64,000 nucleotides of DNA. It comes from Acidobacteriota bacterium. GTDB lineage: Bacteria > Acidobacteriota > UBA6911 > RPQK01 > DATIPO01. This document shows positions 1 through 8,781 of the stretch, one piece after another. The stretch lies in contig DATIPQ010000097.1 of NCBI GenBank assembly GCA_035471785.1, positions 1-64,000 on the forward strand, read 5' to 3'. The stretch's first letter is position 1, and each line of letters starts with the position of its first letter. The position numbers were made by a program, and so were the translations under genes. The notes under the pieces are model-generated. The model saw only the letters and a list, made by a program, of their open reading frames with translations. It did not search any database and was not told the origin of the DNA.

Positions 1-193
1 AGTAGAGGTCCTGCAGTCCATCGCCGTCGAAGTCGAAGACCACCACCCCTCCGCTCATCGATTCCACGATGTATTTTTTCTCGGGCGCCGAAACGTGCTC
101 GAAAGTAATGCCGCTCTGCCCTGTCACGTCCACCAGCCGTAACTGGCCCGAATTGAGCATGGGCAGGATGAGGGCAAGCATCAAGAAATTCAC
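1..193 (-). CDS. CRTAC1/ASPIC-type FG-GAP repeat protein, N-terminal fragment
   Basis: Only the first ~64 residues are in the window; the gene continues off the left edge. After a short hydrophobic signal-like stretch ([10 protein letters not shown]) comes [13 protein letters not shown] and then [17 protein letters not shown], the first FG-GAP/VCBS calcium-binding blade typical of secreted CRTAC1-like (ASPIC/UnbV) proteins that are abundant in Acidobacteriota and Planctomycetes. These form extracellular beta-propellers; the substrate is unknown. The start is uncertain: GTG at 193 gives the better signal peptide, ATG at 181 is the alternative, and neither has a strong Shine-Dalgarno. Confidence 0.75.
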   Translation of the reverse strand, partial: MNFLMLALILPMLNSGQLRLVDVTGQSGITFEHVSAPEKKYIVESMSGGVVVFDFDGDGLQDLY

Positions 194-230
194 CGCCCGA
201 TTCTAGCAGGTCGCAGCCCTTTCCCGGGAC

Positions 231-430
231 TAGTGCAGTGCGTCAGAGGCTTTGAGCCACCCTGCGGCGTTATCCCACGCTTTCAGCGTTTGCACACTTG
301 CCGTCTGAAACCCAGGGTGGCGCCGCCGTCTCGCTTGCGCTCGCCGGGGCTGACCCTGGGCTGGCGAATCTGTCCCTTACAGGGACAAAAAACGGCGGCC
401 CTGGCTCAGAACCTATGACCGGCAGCACTA
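231..430. repeat. 200-bp dispersed repeat, copy 1
   Basis: A 200-bp element bounded by TAGTGC and GCACTA, with a second copy of exactly the same length at 31843-32042 and a rearranged version at 57207-57994. It contains the conserved block ATCCCACGCTTTCAGCG and an internal inverted repeat CCCAGGGT (311-318) / ACCCTGGG (353-360). The right terminal GCACTA reads CTA on the top strand at 428-430, which is the TAG stop codon of trmH, so the element abuts or defines the gene's 3' end. No transposase is encoded. It could be a non-autonomous MITE-like element or a structured 3'-end repeat; short frames inside it (e.g. 298-624) are not genes. Confidence 0.85.
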
Positions 431-1090
431 GGCGCGCTCTTCCCAGTCTACGATCTGGCCGTCTTCACGCAGTTGGGGGTAGGGGATGCCCTTGCGGCGG
501 CAGTATTCCTCGACTTCAGGATAGCCCCACTCGAAAAGAAGCCGCTGGTACTCTTCAGGCGTCAGGCGGGGCTGGTCGTAGAATCCCGCCGCCTCCCTCT
601 GCCGCCGGACTTCAAAGAGGATGACGGCGGCGGCCACCGATACGTTGAGCGAATCTCCCATACCCACCGTGGGGATGGTGATGAACTGGTCGGCCAGCGG
701 GGCCATTTGATCGGTGAGGCCGTGCAGCTCCTGCCCCAGCAACAGGGCCGTGGGGCGGGTGAAGTCGACCTCGCGGAAGTCGGTCGAGGACTCCTCGACA
801 TTGGCTGCCAGAACCCGCATTCCGCGTCCGCTGGCTTCCTCCACCGCTTTGCCCAGCGAGGGAAAGGTGCGGGTCCGCACCCAATTGGCGGTGTTGCCGG
901 AGATGGAAGGGGAGATGCCGATTTCACCTTGGGGCCAGACAGCGAACGCTTCCCCGATGCCGACGGCATCGCAGGTCCGCAGGAGAGCCGAGAAGTTGTG
1001 AGGTTTCTTGAGGTTTTCGAAGATAATCGTCAAATCGGGTTGGCGGTGATCGAGCACGCGGCGGATGCGCTGGTATCGTTCAGGCGTCAT
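428..1090 (-). CDS. trmH: tRNA (guanosine(18)-2'-O)-methyltransferase
   Basis: SpoU-family SPOUT methyltransferase that 2'-O-methylates G18 in the tRNA D-loop using SAM. The start was set at ATG 1090, behind GGGAGAGG, because the TrmH family begins MTPERYxRIRxVLxxRQPDLT; upstream in-frame sequence has no homologous look. Motifs seen: KPHNFSALLRTCDAVG near the N-terminus, ALLLGQELHGLT (SPOUT motif 2) and MGDSLNVSVAAAVILFEVRRQR (motif 3 knot), followed by the TrmH C-terminal extension with KGIPYP. About 220 residues, normal for the family. Its stop codon coincides with the edge of the 200-bp repeat. Confidence 0.93.
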   Translation of the reverse strand: MTPERYQRIRRVLDHRQPDLTIIFENLKKPHNFSALLRTCDAVGIGEAFAVWPQGEIGISPSISGNTANWVRTRTFPSLGKAVEEASGRGMRVLAANVEESSTDFREVDFTRPTALLLGQELHGLTDQMAPLADQFITIPTVGMGDSLNVSVAAAVILFEVRRQREAAGFYDQPRLTPEEYQRLLFEWGYPEVEEYCRRKGIPYPQLREDGQIVDWEERA

Positions 1091-1211
1091 CGCCTCTCCC
1101 AGGGCGTTCAGGACCAAGTGGTTCTCTCGGGTCGCGGCCCTTGACCGGGCACATTGGCGATTGCTGCCATGCTTGACCCGGTGAGAGCCCGCACGGTACA
1201 TTTTACTGTCT

Positions 1212-4142
1212 ATGAGTGGATGGGAGAGGCTTTTTCAGAACCTGTGTTTGGCGGCGTTGCTAGGCGCCTGCATGGCGCCGGCCGCAGGGGCGGCGGAAGG
1301 CGACGAGGGCGAAGGCCTGCTGTTGCAGAACACGCGCCAGTTGACTTTTCAGGGACGGCGTTCCGGGGAGGGATATTTCGACCCCTCAGGAAGCCGCATG
1401 GTTTTCCAGAGCGAGCGCGAACCCGGCAACCCCTTCTACCAGATCTATCTGATGGATCTGGAGACGGGCGACACCTCCCGCATTTCGCCCGGGATCGGTA
1501 AAACCACCTGCGCATGGGTCCACCCCAGCGGAAACCGCGTCCTCTTCGCCTCCACCCATGACGACCCACAGGCCCGGGCCAAACAGAAAGAAGAGATCGA
1601 GTTGCGGGAATCCGGCCAGCAGCGGCGCTATTCCTGGGACTACGACGAACACTTCGAGATCTACAGCGCTGATCTCCAGGGCAGAGACATCCGCCGCCTC
1701 ACCCATGCCAGAGGCTATGACGCCGAAGGCAGCTATTCTCCGGACGGCACCCGGATCGTCTTCTCCTCCAACCGCCACGCCTACAGTCAGGAACTGTCGT
1801 CCCCGGACCGCGAACTGCTGGAGATCGACAAGTCGGTGTTCGCCGATCTCTACCTCATGAACGCCGACGGTTCAAACGTCCGCCGCCTGACCGAGGTGCG
1901 GGGTTACGATGGAGGGCCGTTCTTCAGCCAGGACGGAAGCAAGATTACCTGGCGGCGTTTTTCCGAAGACGGAGCCACGGCCGAGATTTACACCATGAAC
2001 GCCGACGGATCGGACGCCAAGGCCATCACCAGCATGGGAGCCATGTCCTGGGCGCCCTTCTTCCATCCTTCCGGCCAATACTTGATTTTCTCCACCAACA
2101 AGCATGGATTCGCCAATTTCGAACTCTATCTGGTGGACGCCCAGGGCCGCCGCGATCCGGTGCGCGTCACCTACACCGACGGATTCGACGGCCTGGCCGC
2201 TTTTTCTCCCGACGGGCAAACCCTGGCCTGGACCAGCAACCGCACTCCCGAGAAACAGTCGCAGATCTTCATGGCCCAGTGGAATCATCAAAGAGCTCTG
2301 CAACTCCTGGGCTTGCAGGACGCAGCCGATTCCCTGCCGCCGGTGGCTCTTCCCGCTACCGAGGCGGCCATCTCCGCCCAGGACCTGAAAGAGCACGTGG
2401 CCTTGCTGGCCGCCGACCGGCTGGAGGGCCGCCTGACGGGCACCCAGGGCGAGCGCATGGCCGCCGACTACCTGGCCAAGTACTTCGCCTCTTTGGGGTT
2501 GCAGCCGGCGGGCGAGAAGGGAAGCTACTTTCACGACTTCGAATTCACTTCGGGGGTCGAGCTAGGCTCTGAAAACCGCTTGCGCCTGCAAATCGAGGGA
2601 GAGGAATGGACGCCCGCCGTCGATGAAGATTGGCGGCCCCTGTCCTTTTCCCAGACCGGCGGGATCGAGGCCGGCCAGGTGGTCTTCGCCGGTTACGGCA
2701 TCGTAGCGCCCCAGGGTCAGGGCCAGGAGGAGTACGATTCCTACGTCCACCTCGACGTTGAGGACAAGTGGGTGCTGATGTTTCGCTATCTGCCCGACGG
2801 CATCTCTTCTGAGCGCCGTCAGCACCTGGCCCGCCATGCCAGCCTCCGCTACAAGGCCATGGAGGCCCGTAACCGGGGAGCCCGCGGAATCATCATCGTC
2901 AGCGGACCCGCTTCTCAGGTCAAGGATCAATTGGTGGAACTGAGCTTCGACGCCTCCCTGTCAGGCACCTCGGTGGCTGCTATCTCCATCGGCGACGACT
3001 GGGCCCAGCGGCTTCTGGGAGCAGCCGGCAAAGACCTGCAAGCGCTGCAAGAGCAGCTCGACCAGGGCGAATTGATGATGGGATTCCCGCTTCCTTCAGC
3101 CACCGTCTCGGCCACTATCGACCTGACCTACAAGAAGGCCGTGGGACGCAATGTCCTGGCCCTCCTGCCGGCCGGCGATCAGCCGATGGGCGAAGCTGTT
3201 GCCATCGGCGCTCACATGGACCACCTGGGACGCGGTCAAGCCAGCGGCTCTTTGGCCCGAGCCGATGAGAAAGGGCAGATTCACAACGGCGCCGACGACA
3301 ACGCCTCGGGCGTTGCCGGCATGCTGGAGATCGCGCAGTACCTGGCCGAGCAGAAGGCCTCGGGACGCCTGATGGCCCGCCGAGACCTGCTCTTCGCAGC
3401 CTGGTCGGGCGAAGAACTGGGGCTGTTGGGTTCAAGCCATTGGGTCAACGAGCGCGACCAGGACAAGGACAACGATCTCAAGCCAGACATCACCGCCTAC
3501 CTGAATCTGGACATGATCGGGCGGCTGCGCGACGAACTCATTCTTCAGGGCCTCGGCTCCAGCAGCGTCTGGACCGGCATCGTGGAACAGCGGAACGTCC
3601 CCGTAGGACTCGCCATCTCGCCTCAGGACGACAGCTACCTGCCTACCGACGCCACCTCCTTCTACATCAAGAAGGTGCCCATTCTGAGCGCTTTCACCGG
3701 CGCCCACGAGGACTACCATTCCCCCCGTGACACCGCCGAGAAGCTCAACTACACGGGCATGAGGGAGGTATCCCGTTTCATGGCGCTGGTGGCCCGCGAC
3801 CTGGTGCAGCGTCCGCAGGGACCCGATTACATCGCCATGCAGGAGCCCGAGGAGAAGGGCGCCCGGGCCGGCTTGCGGGCCTATCTGGGAACCATCCCCG
3901 ACTACGCTCAGGGCGACGTCAAAGGCCTGCGCCTTTCCGGCGTCTCCAAGGGGTCGCCTTCCGACCAGGCGGGACTGCAGGCGGGAGACGTAGTGGTCGA
4001 ATTGGCCGGACGGGCCATCGAGAACATCTACGACTACACCTACGCCATCGACGCCCTCAAGATTGGCGAGACCGTCAAGATCGTGGTCATGCGCCAGGGA
4101 GAGCGCCTGTCCTTCGACATCACGCCCTCTTCCCGCGAGTAG
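1212..4142 (+). CDS. Secreted TolB-like propeller / M28 metallopeptidase / PDZ fusion
   Basis: 976-residue exported protein. An N-terminal signal peptide (ends near PAAGAAEG) is followed by a TolB/PD40 beta-propeller (about residues 40-370, repeated 'DGSxI..SS/TxR' blades), a linker with a PA-like segment, an M28 peptidase domain (about 640-860) and a C-terminal PDZ domain (about 890-970, GSPSDQAGLQAGDVVVEL). The di-zinc M28 ligands are visible: H and D in GAHMDHLG, D in GADDNASG, EE in SGEELGLLG, D in LNLDMIGR and H in EDYHSPRD. Likely a periplasmic or extracellular aminopeptidase; the propeller and PDZ may guide peptide access. A thioredoxin-like lipoprotein follows 5 bp downstream, probably co-transcribed. 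No clear ribosome binding site precedes the ATG. Confidence 0.88.
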   Translation: MSGWERLFQNLCLAALLGACMAPAAGAAEGDEGEGLLLQNTRQLTFQGRRSGEGYFDPSGSRMVFQSEREPGNPFYQIYLMDLETGDTSRISPGIGKTTCAWVHPSGNRVLFASTHDDPQARAKQKEEIELRESGQQRRYSWDYDEHFEIYSADLQGRDIRRLTHARGYDAEGSYSPDGTRIVFSSNRHAYSQELSSPDRELLEIDKSVFADLYLMNADGSNVRRLTEVRGYDGGPFFSQDGSKITWRRFSEDGATAEIYTMNADGSDAKAITSMGAMSWAPFFHPSGQYLIFSTNKHGFANFELYLVDAQGRRDPVRVTYTDGFDGLAAFSPDGQTLAWTSNRTPEKQSQIFMAQWNHQRALQLLGLQDAADSLPPVALPATEAAISAQDLKEHVALLAADRLEGRLTGTQGERMAADYLAKYFASLGLQPAGEKGSYFHDFEFTSGVELGSENRLRLQIEGEEWTPAVDEDWRPLSFSQTGGIEAGQVVFAGYGIVAPQGQGQEEYDSYVHLDVEDKWVLMFRYLPDGISSERRQHLARHASLRYKAMEARNRGARGIIIVSGPASQVKDQLVELSFDASLSGTSVAAISIGDDWAQRLLGAAGKDLQALQEQLDQGELMMGFPLPSATVSATIDLTYKKAVGRNVLALLPAGDQPMGEAVAIGAHMDHLGRGQASGSLARADEKGQIHNGADDNASGVAGMLEIAQYLAEQKASGRLMARRDLLFAAWSGEELGLLGSSHWVNERDQDKDNDLKPDITAYLNLDMIGRLRDELILQGLGSSSVWTGIVEQRNVPVGLAISPQDDSYLPTDATSFYIKKVPILSAFTGAHEDYHSPRDTAEKLNYTGMREVSRFMALVARDLVQRPQGPDYIAMQEPEEKGARAGLRAYLGTIPDYAQGDVKGLRLSGVSKGSPSDQAGLQAGDVVVELAGRAIENIYDYTYAIDALKIGETVKIVVMRQGERLSFDITPSSRE

Positions 4143-4147
4143 ACTCG

Positions 4148-4690
4148 ATGAAGCGAACCCTTTTTGCGCTTGCCCCGGCCCTTTTCGTCCTCTGCAGCCT
4201 TTCTTGCGGAGGAGACTCGCGCCAGGCGATTCCCCTCGGCTCCATTCATCAACAGGCTCCCAACTTCACCTTGCCGCGGCTCGACGGCGATGCCGTCACT
4301 TTGGCCGACACGGTGGCCGAGAACAAGGTGGTGCTGGTCAATTTCTGGGCCACCTGGTGCCCTCCCTGCCGAATCGAACTGCCCCACCTCAACGCCCTCC
4401 ACAACAAATACCGGGACAAGGGTTTCATCGTCTTGGCCGTCAACGTGGACGAAGACATGGCTGCCGTTGAAAGGTTCCTGGCCGAGAACAAGTTCGACTT
4501 TCCCGTCCTGCTCGACAATCAGTTCCGGGTGCAGCGGCGTTACGGCGTCAATTCCCTGCCCACAAACGTCTTTATCGACGACCGCCAGGAGATCCTCAGC
4601 TACATGAGGGGCTACACCCCGCTCATCGAAGACTCGGTCCTCAGCGCCCTTGAGTACGTTGAGAGCCGCCGGTCTGGTAACTCGGACTGA
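4148..4690 (+). CDS. TlpA/ResA-family thioredoxin-like lipoprotein
   Basis: 180 residues. Lipoprotein signal peptide with lipobox LCSLSC (Cys20), then a thioredoxin fold with redox motif CPPC (residues 71-74, WATWCPPCRIELPHL) and the cis-Pro region SLPTNVFIDD. AlkC/TSA-type TlpA proteins of this kind are membrane-anchored thiol-disulfide reductases used in cytochrome c maturation or periplasmic disulfide reduction. It lies 5 bp after the M28 peptidase gene on the same strand and converges with the cyclophilin gene 8 bp away. Confidence 0.88.
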   Translation: MKRTLFALAPALFVLCSLSCGGDSRQAIPLGSIHQQAPNFTLPRLDGDAVTLADTVAENKVVLVNFWATWCPPCRIELPHLNALHNKYRDKGFIVLAVNVDEDMAAVERFLAENKFDFPVLLDNQFRVQRRYGVNSLPTNVFIDDRQEILSYMRGYTPLIEDSVLSALEYVESRRSGNSD

Positions 4691-4698
4691 CGGGGCGG

Positions 4699-5847
4699 CT
4701 ACTGAGACTCGGCTTCCACCACTTCGATCGAGATGGGTATGGGCCTAACGGGAGTTTCTCCCTCCACTTGTGCGGACGCGATCTCGTCAACCACCTCCAG
4801 GCCCGAAATCACCTCGCCGAAGATGGTGTAGGTTTCGTCGAGGTAGGGGTGACGGCTCAGCGAGATGAAGAAGGAATCGAGGCCGCTGGCGGGGTCGTCG
4901 CCACGGGCCATCGACAGCGTTCCCTTGGCATGCTCATGACCGCCGATTTCCAGCGGAAGCGGCCTGAGCAGGGGACGGTACTTGTCGGCAATCGGCGGCT
5001 GCCGGTTCTCGATGCTGCCTCCCTGGATGACGAATCCGGGCACCACCCTGTGGAAGAGGGTCTGATCATAGAGGCCCAGCTTGGCGAAACGCAAAAACTG
5101 ACGCACGTGTTGGGGGGCCGCCTGTGGGAACAGACGCAAGCGGATGTCCCCGTGGGGCGTATGAATAACGGCGCCGTATCGCTCGAGCTCCTGGGCCGGA
5201 GTGTCGAGGAAGGGAATCACCTCGGGAGGGGGCGGGTCGCGCAGATAGGCTCTCTCGATCTCGACCCTCTCTTCCAGAACCTGATTGTCGTCGGTGGGGA
5301 TCTGCGAAATCTCCTCGCCGACCTCGATGCCCTCCACCACCCGTCCGAAAGCCGTGAACTGGCCGTCGAGCTGGGTCTGGTCGGTGACGCAGATGAAGAA
5401 CTGCGAGCCGGCGCTGTCGCGCTGTCCGGGGATGAGGACGGCGGACAGCGCACCGCGGGTATGAGAGACCGGACTGTCTTCCCACTCCAGCTCGTTGAGT
5501 CCGCCGGTTCCATAACGCTCGCGCTCGGCAGGATCGCGGCTGAGCGGATCTCCGCCCTGAATAATTCCGTAGGGAATGGCCCGGTGGAAGGCGGTGCCGT
5601 CGTAAAAGCCTTCCTCGACGCGCTTCAGAAAGGCCTCGACGTGGCGGGGCGCCGCCTTGGGGTAGAGCTCCAGCACCAGGTCTCCGCGGCTGGTCTGGAG
5701 GACGACCTGCTTGGCGTGCGTCTGCAGGGAGCCGTCCTCATCTTGCGGCTGCGGGGAAGCGCCTGACTGGGCATAAACGAACGACAGCGATGCAACAGCG
5801 GCCAGCAAAACCGCCGCCAATCGCTCCCTCAAGGGTGTCCTGGGCAT
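4699..5847 (-). CDS. Exported tandem cyclophilin-type peptidyl-prolyl isomerase
   Basis: 382 residues with a signal peptide (cleavage near VYAQSG) and two complete cyclophilin domains in tandem. Domain 1 spans about residues 45-205 (TSRGDLVLELYPKAAPRHV, FHRAIPYGIIQGGD, GSQFFICVTD); domain 2 about 220-375 (HTPHGDIRLRLFPQAAPQHV, FHRVVPGFVIQGG, SFFISLSRHPYLDETYTIFGEV). Domain 2 has SFFISL where the family usually has SQFFI, so its active site may be altered. The role would be proline isomerisation during periplasmic folding. The start is supported by GAAGAGAAGGA upstream. A two-domain cyclophilin is less common than the single-domain PpiA form. Confidence 0.88.
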   Translation of the reverse strand: MPRTPLRERLAAVLLAAVASLSFVYAQSGASPQPQDEDGSLQTHAKQVVLQTSRGDLVLELYPKAAPRHVEAFLKRVEEGFYDGTAFHRAIPYGIIQGGDPLSRDPAERERYGTGGLNELEWEDSPVSHTRGALSAVLIPGQRDSAGSQFFICVTDQTQLDGQFTAFGRVVEGIEVGEEISQIPTDDNQVLEERVEIERAYLRDPPPPEVIPFLDTPAQELERYGAVIHTPHGDIRLRLFPQAAPQHVRQFLRFAKLGLYDQTLFHRVVPGFVIQGGSIENRQPPIADKYRPLLRPLPLEIGGHEHAKGTLSMARGDDPASGLDSFFISLSRHPYLDETYTIFGEVISGLEVVDEIASAQVEGETPVRPIPISIEVVEAESQ

Positions 5848-5895
5848 GCTTGGGTCCTTCTCTTCCAGCTACTGCGCCGGTTTGGCCGGCACCGG

Positions 5896-6297
5896 TCAGC
5901 CCATGTGGGTGGTGTGCCGGGGACGGATCTTGTAGAGCACCCGCACTTCTCCGGGCTGGGAGTAGGGATACTTCTCTTTCCCCAGGTACTTCTGAGCCAT
6001 CTTATCGATGTGATCGCCGGCGCCCTCCTCGGTGATCTGCTCGACTTCGCCCCGCACCTCCAGGTAGCGGTAGGGGTTGTCGGGATCGGTGATGGAAAGC
6101 GCCACCCGGCGGTCCCGCTCGATGTTCTTGTCCTTTTGGCGCCCCCGAGCCGAATTGATGAGGACGCGGCTGCCGTCCCAGTCGCACCAGACAGGAGTGG
6201 ACTGAGGACTTCCGTCGGGCATCAAGGTTACGAAGTGGGCGAATGCGCGCTTATCGAAAAGGTCGAGGAACTCCTCAGGGATGGGATGGTCTGACAT
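5896..6297 (-). CDS. PPOX-class (FMN or F420-binding split-barrel) protein
   Basis: 133 residues with the pyridoxamine-5'-phosphate-oxidase-like split barrel: HFVTLMPDGSPQSTPVWCDWDG, then RVLINSARGRQKDKNI and VALSITDPDNPYRYLEVRGEV, the layout of Rv1155-like enzymes. Such proteins bind FMN or F420 and reduce unknown substrates; the cofactor cannot be told from sequence alone. A good Shine-Dalgarno (GAAAGGTGAT) supports the ATG. It sits 44 bp downstream of the cystathionine synthase gene on the same strand. Confidence 0.82.
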   Translation of the reverse strand: MSDHPIPEEFLDLFDKRAFAHFVTLMPDGSPQSTPVWCDWDGSRVLINSARGRQKDKNIERDRRVALSITDPDNPYRYLEVRGEVEQITEEGAGDHIDKMAQKYLGKEKYPYSQPGEVRVLYKIRPRHTTHMG

Positions 6298-6341
6298 TGG
6301 ATCACCTTTCAGCTAATCGTTCACATGGGCCCGGGGGCCCG

Positions 6342-7721
6342 TTATTTCCGCGACAAATACTCGATCATGTCCGAACGGGAGACGATTCCCGTCAAGACAT
6401 CATGACGCTTGACCAAGACGGCCGGGATCTCCCGCTCCCTCAAGACGGTCATCACTTCCGACACGCTGGAGTGAGCGTCGATGATGGGAAGGGATTCTTC
6501 CATGACTTCCGAGATGGGCTTGTCCATGACCTCGGGCTCTTCCAGCACCTTGCGGGTGAGGCCGGCCTCGGTGACTTTGCCCAGGGAGTTGTTGCCCTGC
6601 AGCACCGGCACCTGGGTGATGGCGTGTTCGCTCATCAGCCTCATCACCTCCGACACCTTGGCGTGGGGCTCGACGTAGACCAGGGAGGGGAGCTTGGTGC
6701 TCTTGCGGGTCAGCACCATGTCGACTTCAGCCGATTCGGGCTTTTCATCCTCCATGAACTGGTTTTCCTTCATCCACTCGTCGGAATGGCACTTGCTCAG
6801 GTAGCGGTCGCCCGAGTCGCAGAGGATGGAGACGATCATTTTGTCCTCATTGAGCTTGCGGGCGATGCGCAGTGCGGCAGCCAAAGCCGTGCCGCTGCTG
6901 CCTCCCACCAGAATGCCTTCTTCGCGTGCCAGGCGGCGTGCCAGGCTGAAACTTTCTTTGTCGCCCACCTGGATCACGTCGTCGACGTATTGATAGTGGT
7001 GATTGGGCGGAATCATGTCTTCGCCGATGCCTTCCACTTTCCAGGGACGGGCCTCGATAATGCGCTTGGTATAGAAGTAGTCCTTGACGATGGAACCCTC
7101 GGGGTCGGCCACCACGATCTTGATGTCGGGATTCTTCTCCTTCAGGTAGCGCCCCACTCCCGATACGGTTCCCCCTGTGCCCATGCCAGCCACGAAAAAG
7201 TCGATCTTGCCCTCCGTCTGCTCCCACAGCTCGCGTCCGGTGGCGCGATAGTGGGCCTCGGGATTGACGGGATTGAAGAACTGATTGACGAAGAGCGAGT
7301 TGGGCGTCTCTTCGGCAATTCGTTTGGCGGCGTTGAGGTAATACTCGGGGGAGTCGGGAGGAACCGCCGAGGGGGTGATGATGACCTGGCAGCCGAAAGA
7401 CTTGAGAAAGCGGACCTTTTCCTGGCTCATCTTGTCGGGCATGGTGAAGACGGCCTTGTAGCCTTTGTAGGCCGCCACCATGGCCGCGGCGAACCCGGTA
7501 TTGCCGCCCGTGGCCTCGACGATGGTGCCTCCCGGCTTCAGCTTGCCCTGCTTTTCAGCCTCTTCAACGATGGATAGGGCGATGCGGTCCTTGACGCTGC
7601 CGCCGGGGTTGAGATGCTCGGCCTTGCCGTAGATGGAGGCCTTGAGTCCCCTGCTGATCTTGTTGAGCTTGATCAGCGGCGTATTGCCGATCAGTTGCAG
7701 AACGTTTTCGTAGGTATCCAT
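6342..7721 (-). CDS. cbs: Cystathionine beta-synthase with C-terminal CBS pair
   Basis: 459 residues. The N-terminal fold-type II PLP domain (about 1-320) carries IGNTPLIKLN, the Schiff-base lysine in NPGGSVKDRIA, the substrate loop EATGGNTG and the phosphate-binding GTGGTVSGVGRYLKE. Two CBS motifs fill residues ~335-459. This architecture condenses homocysteine (or O-acetylserine) with serine or sulfide and is regulated through the CBS pair. A cysteine synthase role cannot be excluded, but the CBS pair favours cystathionine beta-synthase. It lies between the PPOX gene and the deoxyhypusine-synthase-like gene, all on the minus strand. Confidence 0.88.
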   Translation of the reverse strand: MDTYENVLQLIGNTPLIKLNKISRGLKASIYGKAEHLNPGGSVKDRIALSIVEEAEKQGKLKPGGTIVEATGGNTGFAAAMVAAYKGYKAVFTMPDKMSQEKVRFLKSFGCQVIITPSAVPPDSPEYYLNAAKRIAEETPNSLFVNQFFNPVNPEAHYRATGRELWEQTEGKIDFFVAGMGTGGTVSGVGRYLKEKNPDIKIVVADPEGSIVKDYFYTKRIIEARPWKVEGIGEDMIPPNHHYQYVDDVIQVGDKESFSLARRLAREEGILVGGSSGTALAAALRIARKLNEDKMIVSILCDSGDRYLSKCHSDEWMKENQFMEDEKPESAEVDMVLTRKSTKLPSLVYVEPHAKVSEVMRLMSEHAITQVPVLQGNNSLGKVTEAGLTRKVLEEPEVMDKPISEVMEESLPIIDAHSSVSEVMTVLREREIPAVLVKRHDVLTGIVSRSDMIEYLSRK

Positions 7722-7768
7722 GTTCCTTGTTTGCAGTCCTCGGTTGTTAAGCTTCTCGAAACAGATCC

Positions 7769-8752
7769 TTAAAGCGGTCGCCCGCGGCGCTCTTCCAGCA
7801 CCGTCAGCAAAGCGGCCAGCAGCGGCAGCATGAGTTCATGGTGCCCGGTCAAGGCGATGCCGCGGCCGTGACCCCGCACGGGACGCCTCACCACGTTGAC
7901 GGTGGGGCGGTAGTGTTGAATGAAGTCGAGATTGGCGGTGGTGAATCCCCCCAGCGGACGTCCGGCGTTGCGCACCACGCTGACGCACTTGAGGAATACC
8001 TCGGGCAGCAGCACCGCCGAGCCGGCGTTGACGTAGACGCCTCCCTCGTCCAAATCGGCCACCGCCCGGGTCAGGATGCGGAAGTCCCGCATGGAAGCCT
8101 CGCCCATGGCGGCTCCCGAAGCCTGGGGATGGTTGTGGATGATGTCGGTGCCGATGGCCATATGGACGGTAACCGGGACGTCGCGCTGATAGGCTTGCAG
8201 CATCAGGCATTTGTCGGCGTGACGGGGATCCTCCTCCTGCAGCATCTTGCCCACCGACTCTCCCAGTCCCAGCCCGGCCTCGTTGCCGCTGCGGATGGCT
8301 TGATTGATCATCTCGCCCGTTTCCCGTGCCATTCCGAAGGAGCCCGTCTCGAGCTCCCGCTCCACGTCTTCAGAAGTATGTCCGGCCAGTCCGATCTCGA
8401 AGTCGTGGATGACCCCCGCGCCGTTGGTGGCCAGGGCCGTGACGTATCCGCGCCCCAGCAGGTCGATGAGCAGAGGCGCCAGGCCCACCTTGATGACGTG
8501 GCCCCCGTACCCCCAGATGATGCCGCGCTTCCGCTGCCGGGCCTGATAGATGGCCTGGGCCAGGTCGAAGAGTTCGTTGACGGCGAGGATGCGCGGCAGC
8601 GAAGCGAAGAAGTCTTCCAGTCCGGGTGAGCCGCCTTTCTCCCCGGCGCCGGGCAGGGCGCGGGCGAAGCTGTCCTGGCTCACCTTGCTGCGGCGGGAAT
8701 CGAGCGGGTAGTCGTCCAGCTTTTCCAGGCGGAACTGTTCATACTTCGACAT
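7769..8752 (-). CDS. Deoxyhypusine-synthase-like conserved protein of unknown function
   Basis: About 327 residues from ATG 8752 (MSKYEQFRLEKLDDYPL); an upstream in-frame GTG at 8785 overlaps the uvrA stop and is less likely. Conserved-looking blocks are GGHVIKVGLAPLLIDLL, ALATNGAGVIHDFEIGLAG, TGSFGMARETG and MAIGTDIIHNHP, which suggest a Rossmann-like NAD-binding fold related to deoxyhypusine synthase. I do not see the catalytic lysine context of true deoxyhypusine synthases, and bacteria lack hypusinated eIF5A, so the reaction is unknown. It follows uvrA by about 30 bp and may be co-transcribed with it. Confidence 0.7.
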   Translation of the reverse strand: MSKYEQFRLEKLDDYPLDSRRSKVSQDSFARALPGAGEKGGSPGLEDFFASLPRILAVNELFDLAQAIYQARQRKRGIIWGYGGHVIKVGLAPLLIDLLGRGYVTALATNGAGVIHDFEIGLAGHTSEDVERELETGSFGMARETGEMINQAIRSGNEAGLGLGESVGKMLQEEDPRHADKCLMLQAYQRDVPVTVHMAIGTDIIHNHPQASGAAMGEASMRDFRILTRAVADLDEGGVYVNAGSAVLLPEVFLKCVSVVRNAGRPLGGFTTANLDFIQHYRPTVNVVRRPVRGHGRGIALTGHHELMLPLLAALLTVLEERRGRPL

Positions 8753-8781
8753 GCATGGAAAGAATACTAAATCGCCACATC

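Noticed and set aside
298-624. Frames beginning MPSETQGGAAVSLALAG, also seen at 31910-32185 and 57239-57430
   Set aside because: They are translations of the 200-bp non-coding repeat; the shared peptide reflects DNA repeat identity, not a protein family.
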